A DNA stretch of 64,000 bases from Ensifer adhaerens. GTDB taxonomy: Bacteria > Pseudomonadota > Alphaproteobacteria > Rhizobiales > Rhizobiaceae. The notes beneath the pieces were generated by a model, which was not told the DNA's origin, did not search any database, and was given only the letters and a program-made list of their open reading frames with translations. A program made the position numbers and the translations under genes. The DNA is taken from NCBI RefSeq assembly GCF_020035535.1, contig NZ_CP083349.1, forward strand, positions 496,001-560,000, read 5' to 3'. This document shows, one piece after another, positions 25,377 to 35,259 of this stretch; within the stretch, counting starts at the first letter, position 1, and the number at the start of each line of letters is the position of its first letter.

Positions 25377-26354
25377 ATGATCACCGGCTATTGCGCCGAT
25401 GGGACTGCCGTCGTTCTGACGCCGGCCGAACCGCCCGAGAACCTGCGTCGCGACATCATCTGGCTGGATCTGGTCGAGCCCAGCAAGGCGGAAGACCTGA
25501 TGATGGAGAAGCTTCTCGGCATTTCCATCCCGACACGCGACGATCTGAAGGACATTGAACCTTCGAGCCGCCTTTATGTCGAAGAGAATGCCGTGTTCAT
25601 GACGGCGTCGTTGGTGTTTCGTTCGGATACGGAAATGCCTGGCCTTACGGATGTCGGCTTCATCCTCTCCGGTGGCCGGCTCGTGACCATTCGCTATGCC
25701 GAGCCTCGGTCCTTCACCCTTTTCAGGACATCCATGCATCGCTTCCCGGGCGGTTGCCGCGACGGTGCAGTCGTGCTCACCCGGCTGCTGGAAACGATCG
25801 CCGACCGGACTGCCGAAATTCTCGAGCAGGCGGTCACGAAGATCGACGATCTGTCGATCGACGTCTTCAGCGACAAGGCGGCAGGCAAGCGCCGGCCGCC
25901 GCACTATCTCGAAGCGCGACTGCGCGACGTCGCCGGTCACCACCGCCTGGTCGCCAAGACGCGTGACAGTCTTGCATCGCTGTCGCGCCTGCTGACCTTC
26001 GTCTATACCGTTCCCGTTGTGCAGGAAGACAAGGACACGCGCGAGCTCTGCCGCTCGATCTCGCGCGATATCCAGTCGCTGTCCGAACATGCAAGTTTCA
26101 TTTCCGGCAACATCACCTTCCTGCTCGATGCGTCGCTGGGCCTCATCAATGTCGAACAGAACGCTATCATCAAGATTTTCTCGATCGCGTCGGTCGTCCT
26201 GTTGCCGCCGACCCTGATCGCCTCGGTCTATGGCATGAACTTCCGCGTCATGCCCGAACTGGAATGGTACTTCGGTTATCCCTGGGCGCTTGCGGCTATG
26301 GTGATTTCGGCTGTCATCCCCTTTTTCTTTTTCCGCTGGAAAGGCTGGCTTTGA
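25377..26354 (+). CDS. corA: CorA-family magnesium/divalent cation transporter
   Basis: A 325-residue inner-membrane channel. A large N-terminal cytosolic domain is followed by two C-terminal transmembrane helices (about 262-285 and 300-320). The first ends in YGMNF, the GMN selectivity motif. The short basic tail RWKGWL lies in the cytosol. It forms pentamers for Mg2+ (or Co2+/Ni2+) uptake. The potassium transporter gene kup follows after 16 bases, so the two are probably co-transcribed. Confidence 0.93.
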   Translation: MITGYCADGTAVVLTPAEPPENLRRDIIWLDLVEPSKAEDLMMEKLLGISIPTRDDLKDIEPSSRLYVEENAVFMTASLVFRSDTEMPGLTDVGFILSGGRLVTIRYAEPRSFTLFRTSMHRFPGGCRDGAVVLTRLLETIADRTAEILEQAVTKIDDLSIDVFSDKAAGKRRPPHYLEARLRDVAGHHRLVAKTRDSLASLSRLLTFVYTVPVVQEDKDTRELCRSISRDIQSLSEHASFISGNITFLLDASLGLINVEQNAIIKIFSIASVVLLPPTLIASVYGMNFRVMPELEWYFGYPWALAAMVISAVIPFFFFRWKGWL

Positions 26355-26370
26355 ACGCCAGTAGGTTTGC

Positions 26371-28272
26371 ATGACCCAATCGCATGCCCCTTCCACCCAT
26401 GAGCCGAAGGATCTGCGCCGTCTGCTGGTCCTCGGGCTCGGTTCGATCGGTGTCGTCTATGGCGATATCGGCACCAGCCCGCTCTATGCCTTTCGCGAAG
26501 CGTTGCGCCCGGTTTCCCATGACGGCGTGACCGACGCGGAAATCATCGGCCTGATCTCGCTGATGATCTGGACGCTGACGATCATCGTCACGATCAAGTA
26601 CGTTTTGTTCCTGCTGCGTGCCGACAACCAGGGCGAGGGCGGAACACTGTCGCTGCTCGCCCTTCTGATGAAGTCGGCCAACGGGCACGCATCGATCCTC
26701 TTCTTCATGGGGATTGCCGGTGCTGCGCTCTTCATCGGCGACGCGATGATTACTCCGGCCCTTTCCGTTCTTTCGGCCGTCGAAGGTTTGAAGCTGGTGA
26801 CGCCAGCGCTATCGGAATATGTGGTGCCGATCGCCGTGGTGATCCTGCTCATGCTCTTTGCGGTGCAGTCGAAGGGGACGGCGGCAGTCTCGAATTTCTT
26901 CGGTCCGATCACGCTTGTCTGGTTCCTGGTGATGGGCGGCATCGGTCTCGTCCACATCTCCGACGACCTCTCGATCTTCAAGGCGTTCAATCCGCTCTAT
27001 GCCGTGAGCTTCATGCTCAGCGAAGGCTATGTCGGCATCATCGTGCTTGGCGCCGTGTTCCTGACGGTGACGGGGGCTGAAGCGCTCTACGCCGACCTCG
27101 GGCATTTCGGGCGCCGCCCGATCCAGTGGGCCTGGTTTCTGATCGTCTTCCCGGCGTTGACCCTCAACTATCTCGGCCAGGGCGCCTTCGTGTTGAAGAA
27201 CCCGGAAGCCATGTCCGACCCATTCTTCCTGATGTTCCCGAAATGGGCACTGCTGCCCGTCGTCATCCTGGCGACTGCGGCTACCATCATTGCCAGCCAG
27301 GCGGTGATAACCGGGGCTTTCTCACTGACGCGACAGGCGATCCACCTCGGCTTCCTGCCGCGCATGGCGATCTTCCATACGTCTGAAACTCACACCGGCC
27401 AGATCTACCTGCCGAACGTCAATACGCTTCTGATGTTCGGCGTCATGGCGCTCGTCTTCGTCTTCGGGTCGTCGGAATCGCTTGCTACCGCCTACGGCAT
27501 CTCTGTCACCGGTGCGATGGTGGTGACGACGGTGCTTTCCTTCGAGTTCCTGCGCACGCGTTGGAACTGGTCGGGAATCTGGGCGGCGGCCGTACTGCTG
27601 CCGCTGTTTGCGCTGGAATTCATCTTCCTCGGCGCCAACATGCTGAAGATCCACGACGGTGGCTACGTGCCGGTGCTGATCGCCGCCACCTTCATCATCA
27701 TCATGTGGACCTGGCGGCGCGGAACTGAAATCCTGCACGCCAAGACGCGCCACATCGACATTCCGTTGGCGAGCTTCATCAAGTCGATCGAACGCAAGAG
27801 CGAGCATGCGCCCGTGGCTGTGCCCGGCACGGCCGTGTTTCTGACCAGCGATCCAGAGTCTACTCCGGCGGCGCTGCTCCACAACATCAAGCACAACCAC
27901 GTGCTGCACAATCAGAACTTTATTCTGACGATCCGCACCGCCAACACGCCGAAGGTGCCGAAATCCGAGCGGGTAAGCATGCAGCCGCTCTCGGACCGCT
28001 TCACGCTGCTCGAGATGCGCTTTGGCTTCATGGAAACCCAGAACGTCTCGCAGGCGCTCGGTCTCTTCCGCAAGTCAGGGCTGAAGTTCGACATCATGTC
28101 GACCTCCTTCTATCTCGGTCGCCGCAAGCTGGTGCCCGACGCCGAATCCGGCATGCCGCACTGGCAGGACCGGCTCTTCATCGCGCTCGCCAATGCCGCG
28201 ATCGACCCGTCCGATTACTTCCGCCTGCCGACCAACCGGGTCGTCGAGCTCGGTTCGCACGTCATTATCTGA
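26371..28272 (+). CDS. kup: Low-affinity potassium transporter Kup
   Basis: A 633-residue K+ importer (KUP/HAK/KT family). The N-terminus shows [22 protein letters not shown], the family signature (about 20-42). Around twelve transmembrane helices fill residues 20-450, and a cytosolic tail ends the protein. It lies 16 bases after corA. A perfect 32-base palindrome follows the stop codon as terminator. Confidence 0.95.
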   Translation: MTQSHAPSTHEPKDLRRLLVLGLGSIGVVYGDIGTSPLYAFREALRPVSHDGVTDAEIIGLISLMIWTLTIIVTIKYVLFLLRADNQGEGGTLSLLALLMKSANGHASILFFMGIAGAALFIGDAMITPALSVLSAVEGLKLVTPALSEYVVPIAVVILLMLFAVQSKGTAAVSNFFGPITLVWFLVMGGIGLVHISDDLSIFKAFNPLYAVSFMLSEGYVGIIVLGAVFLTVTGAEALYADLGHFGRRPIQWAWFLIVFPALTLNYLGQGAFVLKNPEAMSDPFFLMFPKWALLPVVILATAATIIASQAVITGAFSLTRQAIHLGFLPRMAIFHTSETHTGQIYLPNVNTLLMFGVMALVFVFGSSESLATAYGISVTGAMVVTTVLSFEFLRTRWNWSGIWAAAVLLPLFALEFIFLGANMLKIHDGGYVPVLIAATFIIIMWTWRRGTEILHAKTRHIDIPLASFIKSIERKSEHAPVAVPGTAVFLTSDPESTPAALLHNIKHNHVLHNQNFILTIRTANTPKVPKSERVSMQPLSDRFTLLEMRFGFMETQNVSQALGLFRKSGLKFDIMSTSFYLGRRKLVPDAESGMPHWQDRLFIALANAAIDPSDYFRLPTNRVVELGSHVII

Positions 28273-28330
28273 TCGTCTTGCCCCTCTGTCCGGTGTGCCG
28301 GGTAGGGTCCTCGCGTCCGCGAAGAGAAAT

Positions 28331-28366
28331 ACGGAGCCGTTCCCGGCCGGGAACGGCTCCGTTTGC
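28331..28366 (+). terminator. Terminator after kup
   Basis: ACGGAGCCGTTCCCGG and its exact reverse complement form a 32-base perfect palindrome, followed by TTTG. It lies 59 bases after the kup stop. Confidence 0.75.
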
Positions 28367-28395
28367 TTGTAATGCCCCTGCCGTTCAGCGCCATC

Positions 28396-28422
28396 GCATT
28401 AACCAAACATCAAGGTTAATGC
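28396..28422. other. Perfect TTAACC hairpin upstream of the wall-hydrolase gene
   Basis: GCATTAACC-AAACATCAA-GGTTAATGC has a 9-bp stem and a 9-base loop, followed by a T-rich stretch on the plus strand. It could be a second weak terminator after kup. It could also be two inverted TTAACC boxes, which resemble CtrA half-sites, 148 bases upstream of the hydrolase start. Confidence 0.4.
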
Positions 28423-28569
28423 TTCATTTTCAAAGCTCGAACGAAGCGGCTCCGGCGGGGTGTCCGGCCGCCTCATTGTCTTAGCTTCCCGTGCGGAATC
28501 TCCGACGCTGGCCTCCGGCCGGCGCGGGCGAAGCCGTGCCGTTCGTCAAGCGTTGCGTGGAGTCGGTTG

Positions 28570-29745
28570 ATGCGTAAGAGTCGGAACCTGCGTCAAAAGT
28601 CTCGCCTGAACGTGTCTGCGTGGATGGCGCCTGCAATCATCGGCCTCGCGCTCTATCTCGGCTTCCCCTCAGTTGCGGCCTATGCGGACCTGGCGACCTT
28701 TCTCTCCGGCATCAATCGCGGCGGCGAACGCTGGCGCATGTATATGACGCCGTCGCCGGCAGGCTCGATCCACGAAGTCGAGATGGTTTTTGCCGATCCG
28801 ATCACGACGGGTGGGCTTGATGGCGGCGCCGGCATCAACATGCCCGACGGCAGCCGCGTCGCACTCACCTCGGAGACCAAGCACTCCGGTACGCCCGACG
28901 AAGAGCGTGTCAATCGCCGCGCCAAGAAGGGGCGCATCGTCGCTGTCACGCCGGTGACGCCGCCGAAGGATTTCACCGCCGGCTCCATCCTGCAGCGCAC
29001 GAGCTCTTTGACGGAGCCGCGCTTCGAGGAGGGCGAGAAGATGGTCTTCGCCAAATCGCGCATCAAGGGCAAGGAGATCGAGATCGCCACGGCCTTCTAT
29101 AGAAAGAAGCCGCCAAAGGTGGATCCAGGCGTTTCGCCGATGCTGGCCAAGCTCGTGACGAACAACAAGCCCGACATTCTTGCGACTGCTTACGTCCGGC
29201 CCGAGCCGGACTATGCGCGTGAATCGCCCTTCGATTCGATCCTGCGCGAAGACGAGAATGCCGGTCGCTTCATTCCCGAGATCGCACCGGACGATCATGC
29301 CTGGGCAGCAACCGTGTTGCCGCCGGCCGTTTTCAGCAAGGAAGAACAGACCTGCCTTGCCGAAGGCATCTACTTTGAAGCGCGCAGCGAGTCGCTCAAG
29401 GGCCAAGCGGCGGTGGCGCAGGTGATTCTCAATCGCGTCCGCAATCCGACCTATCCGAAAACCATTTGCGGCGTCGTCTATCAGAACAAGACCTGGCGCA
29501 ATCGCTGCCAGTTTTCCTTTGCCTGCGACATGATCCGCGACCTGATCTATTCCCGCTCGCATTGGAAGACGGCCAAGGACGTGGCTATGGCGGTCACGGC
29601 GGGCAAGATCTGGCTGCCGGAAGTGGGGTCTGCCACCCATTACCATGCCACCTACGTCAATCCGCCGTGGGCGAAGACGATGAAGCGGGTCGGCAAGATC
29701 GGCATGCACATCTTCTACCGCACCTATGGTGGCGGCTGGAGCTGA
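28570..29745 (+). CDS. SleB-type cell wall hydrolase
   Basis: A 391-residue protein with an N-terminal hydrophobic segment (about 18-38, WMAPAIIGLALYLGF...), a long poorly conserved middle, and a C-terminal hydrolase_2/SleB domain (about 260-385: CLAEGIYFEARSESLKGQAAVAQVILNRVRNPTYP, with the active-site Glu). It should cleave peptidoglycan glycan strands (lytic transglycosylase or amidase type) in the periplasm. ATG at 28570. An in-frame TTG lies one codon earlier. The gene is monocistronic, between the kup terminator and the atp promoter. Confidence 0.85.
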   Translation: MRKSRNLRQKSRLNVSAWMAPAIIGLALYLGFPSVAAYADLATFLSGINRGGERWRMYMTPSPAGSIHEVEMVFADPITTGGLDGGAGINMPDGSRVALTSETKHSGTPDEERVNRRAKKGRIVAVTPVTPPKDFTAGSILQRTSSLTEPRFEEGEKMVFAKSRIKGKEIEIATAFYRKKPPKVDPGVSPMLAKLVTNNKPDILATAYVRPEPDYARESPFDSILREDENAGRFIPEIAPDDHAWAATVLPPAVFSKEEQTCLAEGIYFEARSESLKGQAAVAQVILNRVRNPTYPKTICGVVYQNKTWRNRCQFSFACDMIRDLIYSRSHWKTAKDVAMAVTAGKIWLPEVGSATHYHATYVNPPWAKTMKRVGKIGMHIFYRTYGGGWS

Positions 29746-29913
29746 TCGGCATCTGACGCGATTTCGCCGTCTTTGGCTTTCGGGCGTGGGGCGGAGATTC
29801 CTGCAGGCCGAGCGCGCGATTCCCGCATCCAACCTTGCAGAGGATCGCGTGATATGCGCCTAACCAATTGAATTACCGTGATAATATTGTCCACGGCGAA
29901 GCGGCCTGCATGC

Positions 29914-29942
29914 CTTGACTATGCGGGTGCCTAAAACTATGT
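29914..29942 (+). promoter_or_regulatory. Sigma70-type promoter of the F0 ATP synthase operon
   Basis: CTTGAC, a 17-base spacer and CTATGT match the rhizobial housekeeping consensus CTTGAC-N17-CTATAT with one change. Transcription would start near 29949 and give a leader of about 98 bases before atpI. Confidence 0.7.
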
Positions 29943-30046
29943 TGCGCGCGACTTCAAATGGGGCCGAAACGTGGCTTGAACGCTGGCCTATTGTATGACC
30001 GAAATCGCGGTCCAAGACCCGATGAGGACGGCAAGGGAGTAGCCAC

Positions 30047-30406
30047 GTGGCGGAGAAACCTGAAGAAAGTCTGGAAGCGCGGCTGAAGCAGCTCGGCGAG
30101 AAGATTGAGGCCAAGAAGCCTCATGCGCCTGATGCAGTGGAGGCCCGTGCCGCCGAAAGCCGCAAGGGCTATGCGGCGGCGATGAAGCTCTCGAGCGAAT
30201 TCATCGCCGCGATCGTTGTCGGGGCGTTTCTGGGCTATCTTTTGGACCACTTTGCGGGTACAGGGCCGTGGGGCATGATCGTCTTCCTGCTTCTTGGCTT
30301 CTGCGCTGGCGTGCTGAATGTGCTGCGCTCGGCCGGTATGGTGGCGACACCGGAAGCCGGAAGAGGCGGCCCTAGGAATGACAAGAAGGACGGAGACGCC
30401 CGCTGA
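30047..30406 (+). CDS. atpI: ATP synthase protein I (AtpI)
   Basis: A 119-residue small membrane protein. A charged N-terminus with coiled-coil character (about 1-40) is followed by two hydrophobic helices (about 48-68 and 75-95). AtpI assists c-ring assembly and/or Mg2+ supply for the ATP synthase. It is first gene of the F0 cluster, preceding atpB by 60 bases, with GGGAGTAGCC before the GTG start. Confidence 0.82.
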   Translation: MAEKPEESLEARLKQLGEKIEAKKPHAPDAVEARAAESRKGYAAAMKLSSEFIAAIVVGAFLGYLLDHFAGTGPWGMIVFLLLGFCAGVLNVLRSAGMVATPEAGRGGPRNDKKDGDAR

Positions 30407-30466
30407 GGCGTTGCCCCGAAGAAAACGGTTTCCGCTCTTGGGCGGGCAGAACGAAAGAGAAGCGCG

Positions 30467-31219
30467 GTGTCAAACGATCCGACCCACCAGTTCCTGGTCA
30501 ACAAGATTGTCCCGATCGAGATTGGCGGACTTGACTTTTCCTTCACCAATGCGTCGCTGTTCATGGTTGCGACCGTCGGTGCCGCTGCAGGCTTCCTTTA
30601 TCTGACGACGTCGCAGCGCGGTCTGATCCCGACCCGCATGCAGTCGGTTTCGGAAATGTCCTACGAATTCATCGCCTCGATGCTGCGCGAAGGCGCCGGC
30701 AGCGGCGGCATGAAGTTCTTCCCGATGGTGTTCTCGCTGTTCATGTTCATCCTGACGGCGAACCTGCTCGGCATGATGCCCTACTTCTTCACGGTGACCA
30801 GCCAGATCATCGTCACCTTCGCGCTGGCGCTCTTCGTTATCGGCACCGTTATTCTCTATGGTTTCTACAAGCACGGTTTCGGCTTCCTGAAGCTTTTCGT
30901 GCCGCATGGCGTACCCGGCGTGCTTCTACCGCTCGTCGTCGCGATCGAAATCATCTCGTTCCTTTCCCGCCCCATCAGCCTTTCGGTCCGCCTTTTCGCC
31001 AACATGCTGGCCGGCCACATCACGCTGAAGGTTTTCGCAGGCTTCGTCACCTCGCTCAGCGCCCTCGGCGCGCTCGGCATCGGTGGCGCCATCCTGCCGC
31101 TCATCATGACCGTTGCCATTACCGGTCTTGAATTCCTCGTCTGCTTCCTCCAGGCCTATGTCTTCGCGGTACTGACCTGCATGTACCTCAACGACGCTGT
31201 CCATCCCGGAAGCCACTAA
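30467..31219 (+). CDS. atpB: F0F1 ATP synthase subunit a
   Basis: A 250-residue integral membrane subunit forming the proton half-channels beside the c-ring. About six transmembrane helices are visible, and the segment [18 protein letters not shown] (about 165-182) contains the essential Arg. Length is typical of alphaproteobacteria. A hairpin lies between this gene and atpE. Confidence 0.95.
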   Translation: MSNDPTHQFLVNKIVPIEIGGLDFSFTNASLFMVATVGAAAGFLYLTTSQRGLIPTRMQSVSEMSYEFIASMLREGAGSGGMKFFPMVFSLFMFILTANLLGMMPYFFTVTSQIIVTFALALFVIGTVILYGFYKHGFGFLKLFVPHGVPGVLLPLVVAIEIISFLSRPISLSVRLFANMLAGHITLKVFAGFVTSLSALGALGIGGAILPLIMTVAITGLEFLVCFLQAYVFAVLTCMYLNDAVHPGSH

Positions 31220-31234
31220 GGAATACAGTCGCTT

Positions 31235-31261
31235 GCTTCCGGCCGGCCCTCCGTCGGAAGC
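31235..31261 (+). other. Intercistronic hairpin atpB-atpE
   Basis: GCTTCCG and CGGAAGC pair across a 13-base loop in the 81-base gap between atpB and atpE. No T-run follows, so it is more likely an RNA stability or translation element than a terminator. Confidence 0.45.
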
Positions 31262-31300
31262 GCAATCCTAAGCCGCAACACCATTCGAAGGAGTTCAATC

Positions 31301-31528
31301 ATGGAAGCGGAAGCAGCAAAGTACATCGGCGCAGGTCTGGCTTGCCTCGGCATGGCCGGCACGGCTCTCGGCCTCGGCAACATCTTCGGCAGCTACCTCT
31401 CTGGCGCTCTGCGCAACCCGTCGGCTGCTGACGGCCAGTTCGGCCGCCTCGTATTCGGCTTCGCCGTTACGGAAGCTCTGGGCATCTTCTCGCTGCTCGT
31501 AGCCCTGCTCCTCCTCTTCGCCGTCTAA
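31301..31528 (+). CDS. atpE: F0F1 ATP synthase subunit c
   Basis: A 75-residue proteolipid with two transmembrane helices joined by a polar loop containing RNP (about 42-44). The C-terminal helix carries the proton-binding Glu in [10 protein letters not shown] (about 56). It forms the rotating c-ring. GAAGGAG stands upstream of the ATG. Strong hairpins flank the gene on both sides, which fits the need for many c copies per complex. Confidence 0.95.
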   Translation: MEAEAAKYIGAGLACLGMAGTALGLGNIFGSYLSGALRNPSAADGQFGRLVFGFAVTEALGIFSLLVALLLLFAV

Positions 31529-31544
31529 TACCGGCTGGAGTTTC

Positions 31545-31572
31545 GGCCGCGGCCCGTCAAAAGGCCGCGGCC
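31545..31572 (+). other. Perfect intercistronic hairpin atpE-atpF'
   Basis: GGCCGCGGCC-CGTCAAAA-GGCCGCGGCC has a 10-bp all-GC stem 16 bases after the atpE stop. No U-tract follows. It is a likely RNA processing or partial-attenuation element separating the high-demand atpE from the b-type subunits. Confidence 0.55.
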
Positions 31573-31604
31573 GCGCATATTCTTGAGTGCACCTGGAGGT
31601 GAGC

Positions 31605-32222
31605 ATGTTTGTGACCGCGGCGTATGCCCAGCAGTCAACCACCACTGAAGGCGCCGAAGCACACGATGCCGCTGCGGCCGGTGAGGTGCACACCGAAACG
31701 GGTGTGGCCCACGAAGGCGAGGCTGGTTCCGGCGTGTTCCCGCCCTTCGATTCGACTCATTTCGCATCGCAGCTGCTCTGGCTCGCGATCACGTTCGGCC
31801 TCTTCTATCTTCTGATGTCGAAGGTCATCATTCCGCGGATCGGCGGAATTCTCGAAACCCGTCACGATCGGATCGCTCAGGATCTCGACGAAGCGTCCCG
31901 CCTCAAGGGCGAAGCAGACGCCGCCATCGCTTCCTACGAGCAGGACCTGGCAACGGCCAAGTCCAAGGGTCACAAGATTGCTGACGACGCTCGCGAATCG
32001 GCAAAGGCCAAGGCCAATGCAGACCGCACGGCCGTCGAAGCCGATCTCGCCAAGAAGATTTCGGCCGCGGAAGACCGCATCGCCGACATCAAGGCAAAGG
32101 CACTGGCCGACGTCGGCGCCATCGCCGAGGAAACCGCGACCGCTGTCGTTCAGCAGTTGATCGGTGGAACCGTCACCAAGGCCGAGATCACCGCTGCCGT
32201 CAAGGCATCGGCTGGCAACTGA
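31605..32222 (+). CDS. F0F1 ATP synthase subunit b' (AtpG/AtpF2)
   Basis: A 205-residue peripheral-stalk subunit. A polar N-terminal extension (about 1-45, Ala/Glu/Thr/His-rich) precedes one transmembrane helix (about 50-72, [15 protein letters not shown]). A long Ala/Lys/Glu helical coiled coil to the C-terminus reaches the F1 head. I start at ATG 31605 because GGAGGTGAGC precedes it, and the frame from 31587 adds six residues. It pairs with subunit b encoded 13 bases downstream. Confidence 0.92.
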   Translation: MFVTAAYAQQSTTTEGAEAHDAAAAGEVHTETGVAHEGEAGSGVFPPFDSTHFASQLLWLAITFGLFYLLMSKVIIPRIGGILETRHDRIAQDLDEASRLKGEADAAIASYEQDLATAKSKGHKIADDARESAKAKANADRTAVEADLAKKISAAEDRIADIKAKALADVGAIAEETATAVVQQLIGGTVTKAEITAAVKASAGN

Positions 32223-32235
32223 GGAGCACTGAACC

Positions 32236-32721
32236 ATGCATCTTGATGCAACTTTCTATGCCTTCGTTGGCCTGATCCTGTTCTTCGTCCTGATCGCCTA
32301 TCTCAAGGTTCCGGGCATGATCGGCAAGGCGCTCGACGCCCGCGCCGAAAAGATCGGTAACGAGCTGACCGAAGCAAAGCGCCTGCGCGAAGAAGCGCAG
32401 AGCCTGGTCGCCGAGTACCAGCGCAAGCGTAAGGATGCCGAGGCGGAAGCTGCCGGTATCGTCGCTGCCGCTCAGCGCGAAGCCGAAATGCTGACGGCGG
32501 AAGCCAAGCAGAAGACCGAGGAATACGTTGCGCGTCGCACGGCTCTCTCGGAGCAGAAGATCAAGCAGGCTGAAAGCGACGCGATCAACGCCGTCCGTTC
32601 CGCTGCTGTCGATCTGGCGATTGCCGCTGCCGAGAAGGTCGTTGCCGCCAAGGCGGACGCCGGTGCACAGAGTGACCTGTTCAAGAAGGCGCTTGGCGAA
32701 GTCAAGGCACGCCTGAACTAA
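32236..32721 (+). CDS. atpF: F0F1 ATP synthase subunit b
   Basis: A 161-residue peripheral-stalk subunit with an N-terminal transmembrane helix (about 6-26, FYAFVGLILFFVLIAYL) and a long charged helix. With b' it makes the heterodimeric stator typical of alphaproteobacteria and cyanobacteria. It is the last gene of the F0 operon, and a strong terminator follows. The F1 genes are not in the window, as is usual in alphaproteobacteria. Confidence 0.93.
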   Translation: MHLDATFYAFVGLILFFVLIAYLKVPGMIGKALDARAEKIGNELTEAKRLREEAQSLVAEYQRKRKDAEAEAAGIVAAAQREAEMLTAEAKQKTEEYVARRTALSEQKIKQAESDAINAVRSAAVDLAIAAAEKVVAAKADAGAQSDLFKKALGEVKARLN

Positions 32722-32747
32722 GCCGCCAGGACATTCCCGATTGAAAG

Positions 32748-32774
32748 AGCCCCGCCTTGTGCGGGGCTTTTTGT
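32748..32774 (+). terminator. Terminator of the F0 operon
   Basis: AGCCCCGC-CTTGT-GCGGGGCT followed by TTTTGTTTG, 26 bases after the atpF stop. Confidence 0.9.
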
Positions 32775-33031
32775 TTGTACCATGCGCCGAGTGACGCCTT
32801 TCCAAGCGTGTGGTGGTCGAGCCCGGGTGGGCCTATGCCGGCAGTCGCGCTGCTGCCTGCCCGAGACACAGCCGGACGGCCGGGATGTCGTCGGCGCTTC
32901 CAGCCCGGTATCGTGTCCGATGGCGCGACTGTTGGCCGCGTAGGCGCGGTGAAGGTGCGTCGAGGTCAGCCATCCGCGCGTTTCGGAACCGGGCGCGTCG
33001 GGTTGATCGTCTATTGAGGATGGGGCAGGCG
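32775..33031. other. Gap between the atp terminator and rnhB
   Basis: I see no recognisable gene in these 257 bases. A plus-strand frame across most of the region (32757-33017) overlaps the terminator and encodes no family I know. Confidence 0.4.
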
Positions 33032-33697
33032 CTAGTCGTCTTGCCGCAACGGCCGGAAGCTCATGCGGTGAAGAGCGCAGGGGCCTTGGGCTTCAATGGC
33101 GCGGCGATGGGTCACGGTCGCATAGCCGGCATGGAGCGCGAAGCCGTAACCGGGATGGGCGAGATCGGCGCGGGCCATCATGCGATCCCGGGTAACCTTG
33201 GCGACAATCGAAGCAGCGGCGATCGACAACGACCGCGCGTCACCTTTCACGACAGCTTTGGCGTGGCATGAAAGCCCGGGCGGCACGTCACGGCCGTCGA
33301 CGAGCACGAAGCGGGCGGACGAGGTGAGGCCCGCCACCGCGCGCCGCATCGCTTCCAGACTTGCCTTGCGGATGTCGGTGGCATCTATCGTGCCGGCGGA
33401 AGCTGAGGCGATCGATACCTCCGATGTCGCGAGAATTGCTTCGAACAGCCTCTCGCGTGCCTGGGCGCTGAGCTTCTTGCTGTCATCGAGGCCTTCGGGA
33501 ATGGCGTCGGGATCCAGGATGACTGCGGCTGCTACGACCGGCCCTGCGAGCGGGCCGCGGCCAGCTTCATCGGCGCCGGCGACAGGCCAGAAACCGTCCC
33601 CCTTCGCCGAGAGTTCAAAACTGAAATCGGGTGCTTCGATGATATCGGGAAAAAGGGGAGAATCGGACGACCTGCGAGACATAAGTCTAATTCGCAT
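33032..33697 (-). CDS. rnhB: Ribonuclease HII
   Basis: 221 residues. It removes RNA from RNA-DNA hybrids and misincorporated ribonucleotides. [22 protein letters not shown] (about 41-62) gives the first acidic active-site residues, and [11 protein letters not shown] and [14 protein letters not shown] carry the rest. I favour ATG 33697 (MRIRLMSRR), with GAAGAG about 12 bases upstream. ATG 33682 is a second option, and the open frame to 33844 is unlikely. The radical SAM gene lies upstream on the same strand, 219 bases away. Confidence 0.9.
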   Translation of the reverse strand: MRIRLMSRRSSDSPLFPDIIEAPDFSFELSAKGDGFWPVAGADEAGRGPLAGPVVAAAVILDPDAIPEGLDDSKKLSAQARERLFEAILATSEVSIASASAGTIDATDIRKASLEAMRRAVAGLTSSARFVLVDGRDVPPGLSCHAKAVVKGDARSLSIAAASIVAKVTRDRMMARADLAHPGYGFALHAGYATVTHRRAIEAQGPCALHRMSFRPLRQDD

Positions 33698-33916
33698 GAT
33701 CGACCGATTCTCTTCAAGCCCCCAGGTCCGAGTGCGGCGGCGGACGGGGGGATGGCCGATGCCCCAGGCGGGGGCAGGGCATCGGAACTGTTTTGTGACC
33801 TCTGGGCGCCGGTTGCTTGAGGGAATGTGGTGGCGGTATCCCATCTCCCGGCATCGTCAGCGCGCAGCATCGGTCACGAACCCGGAATGGCCCTGCGCAG
33901 GCCACCCGGAAAATCG

Positions 33917-35074
33917 TCAAAGAAGCGAGAGTTGCACCCCCGTTCCCAGCGGCGGCACGAAGAGGTCGTCGCGAAGCTGCCGGCGTGTCGGGTTGAAGCC
34001 AAGGCGCTTGGTGGCGAGATCGAAGCGGCGGCCGATCTGCCACGCATAGGGACCGGCGCCTTTCATGCGCTTGCCGAATTCGGCGTCATAGTCCTTGCCG
34101 CCCCGCATGGAGCGGATGAGTGACATGACATGGCGATAACGGTCCGGATAGTTGCGCAGCAGCCAGTCGCGAAACAGCGGGCTAACTTCCAGCGGCAGCC
34201 GCAAGAGAACATAACTCGCTTCGGTCGCTCCAGCCGTCCTGGCCGCTTCGAGCACCCGCTCGATCTCATGGTCGTTGAGCGCGGGGATGATGGGCGAGAC
34301 GAGAACGCCGGCGGGAATGCCCGCCTCGGCGAGGGCGCGAACCGCCTCCAGGCGCTTCGGAGGAGTCGCCGCGCGCGGCTCCATCGTTCGTGCCAGTTTG
34401 CGATCGAGCGTCGTGACCGAGATGCCGACCCGGACCAGTCCCTTCTCGGCCATCGGCGCAAGAATGTCGATGTCACGGGTCACCATCGCCGATTTCGTGA
34501 CGATCATGACCGGATGGTTGGCCTCGCTGAGTACTTCCAGGATCTGGCGCATGATGCGCCATTCCTTTTCGATCGGCTGATAGGGATCCGTGTTGGTACC
34601 AATGGCGATTGGCCTGACCTTGTAATCCGGCCGCGCCAGTTCGCGCTCCAGGAGCCGAGCAGCATCCGGCTTGGCAAAGAGCTTGGCTTCGAAATCAAGG
34701 CCCGCCGAGAGGCCCATGAAGGCATGCGTCGGACGGGCGAAGCAATAGATGCAGCCGTGCTCGCATCCGCGATAGGGGTTGATCGAACGATCGAAGGAGA
34801 TATCGGGAGAATCGTTCCGGGTGATCACCGACCGCGGCTTCTCGACCTGCACTTCGGTCTTGAACGGTGGCAGGTCCTCCAGGCTCTCCCAGCCGTCGTC
34901 GAAGCTTTCCCGCGCCTGTGGCTCGAAGCGGCCGGACATGTTGAGTCCGGCACCGCGCCCGCGGCGACGGTCAATGTCGATCCGCAATCCGGTTGCGCTC
35001 ATCATCGCGTCGGCGACATCTGCCGTATTGGCGGGTGCGAGCGCACCCTGCCTGATCTGAGACAGCTCGGTCAT
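33917..35074 (-). CDS. PA0069-family radical SAM protein
   Basis: 385 residues. The radical SAM cluster motif CEHGCIYC (CxxxCxxC, about 88-95) follows INPYRG, as in the spore-photoproduct-lyase-like PA0069/Rv2578c family. A TIM-barrel core and a C-terminal region ending in VPPLGTGVQLSLL complete it. The reaction catalysed is unknown. DNA repair is sometimes suggested from the resemblance to photoproduct lyase. I start at ATG 35074 (MTELSQIRQG), preceded by GGGGAGAT. The frame to 35158 is not needed. Confidence 0.85.
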   Translation of the reverse strand: MTELSQIRQGALAPANTADVADAMMSATGLRIDIDRRRGRGAGLNMSGRFEPQARESFDDGWESLEDLPPFKTEVQVEKPRSVITRNDSPDISFDRSINPYRGCEHGCIYCFARPTHAFMGLSAGLDFEAKLFAKPDAARLLERELARPDYKVRPIAIGTNTDPYQPIEKEWRIMRQILEVLSEANHPVMIVTKSAMVTRDIDILAPMAEKGLVRVGISVTTLDRKLARTMEPRAATPPKRLEAVRALAEAGIPAGVLVSPIIPALNDHEIERVLEAARTAGATEASYVLLRLPLEVSPLFRDWLLRNYPDRYRHVMSLIRSMRGGKDYDAEFGKRMKGAGPYAWQIGRRFDLATKRLGFNPTRRQLRDDLFVPPLGTGVQLSLL

Positions 35075-35259
35075 TGGAATCTCCCCGGAATCAGATTTCT
35101 GATCCCGTTTTGTTCTGACTATTTTCCTATCGCGAAAACGAGAACAATTCAAGAACAAAAAGCAGGAGGTTTTCGTATGGATCCAAGATGCCTCCCAGCA
35201 GACCGCCGACGCCGGTCTGCGGATGTAGCAATTGTGACGGTGATGCGGTAGGACGGGCT

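Noticed and set aside
32757..33017. Possible 86-residue protein after the atp terminator
   Set aside because: It starts inside the terminator hairpin, has no ribosome-binding site and resembles no family.
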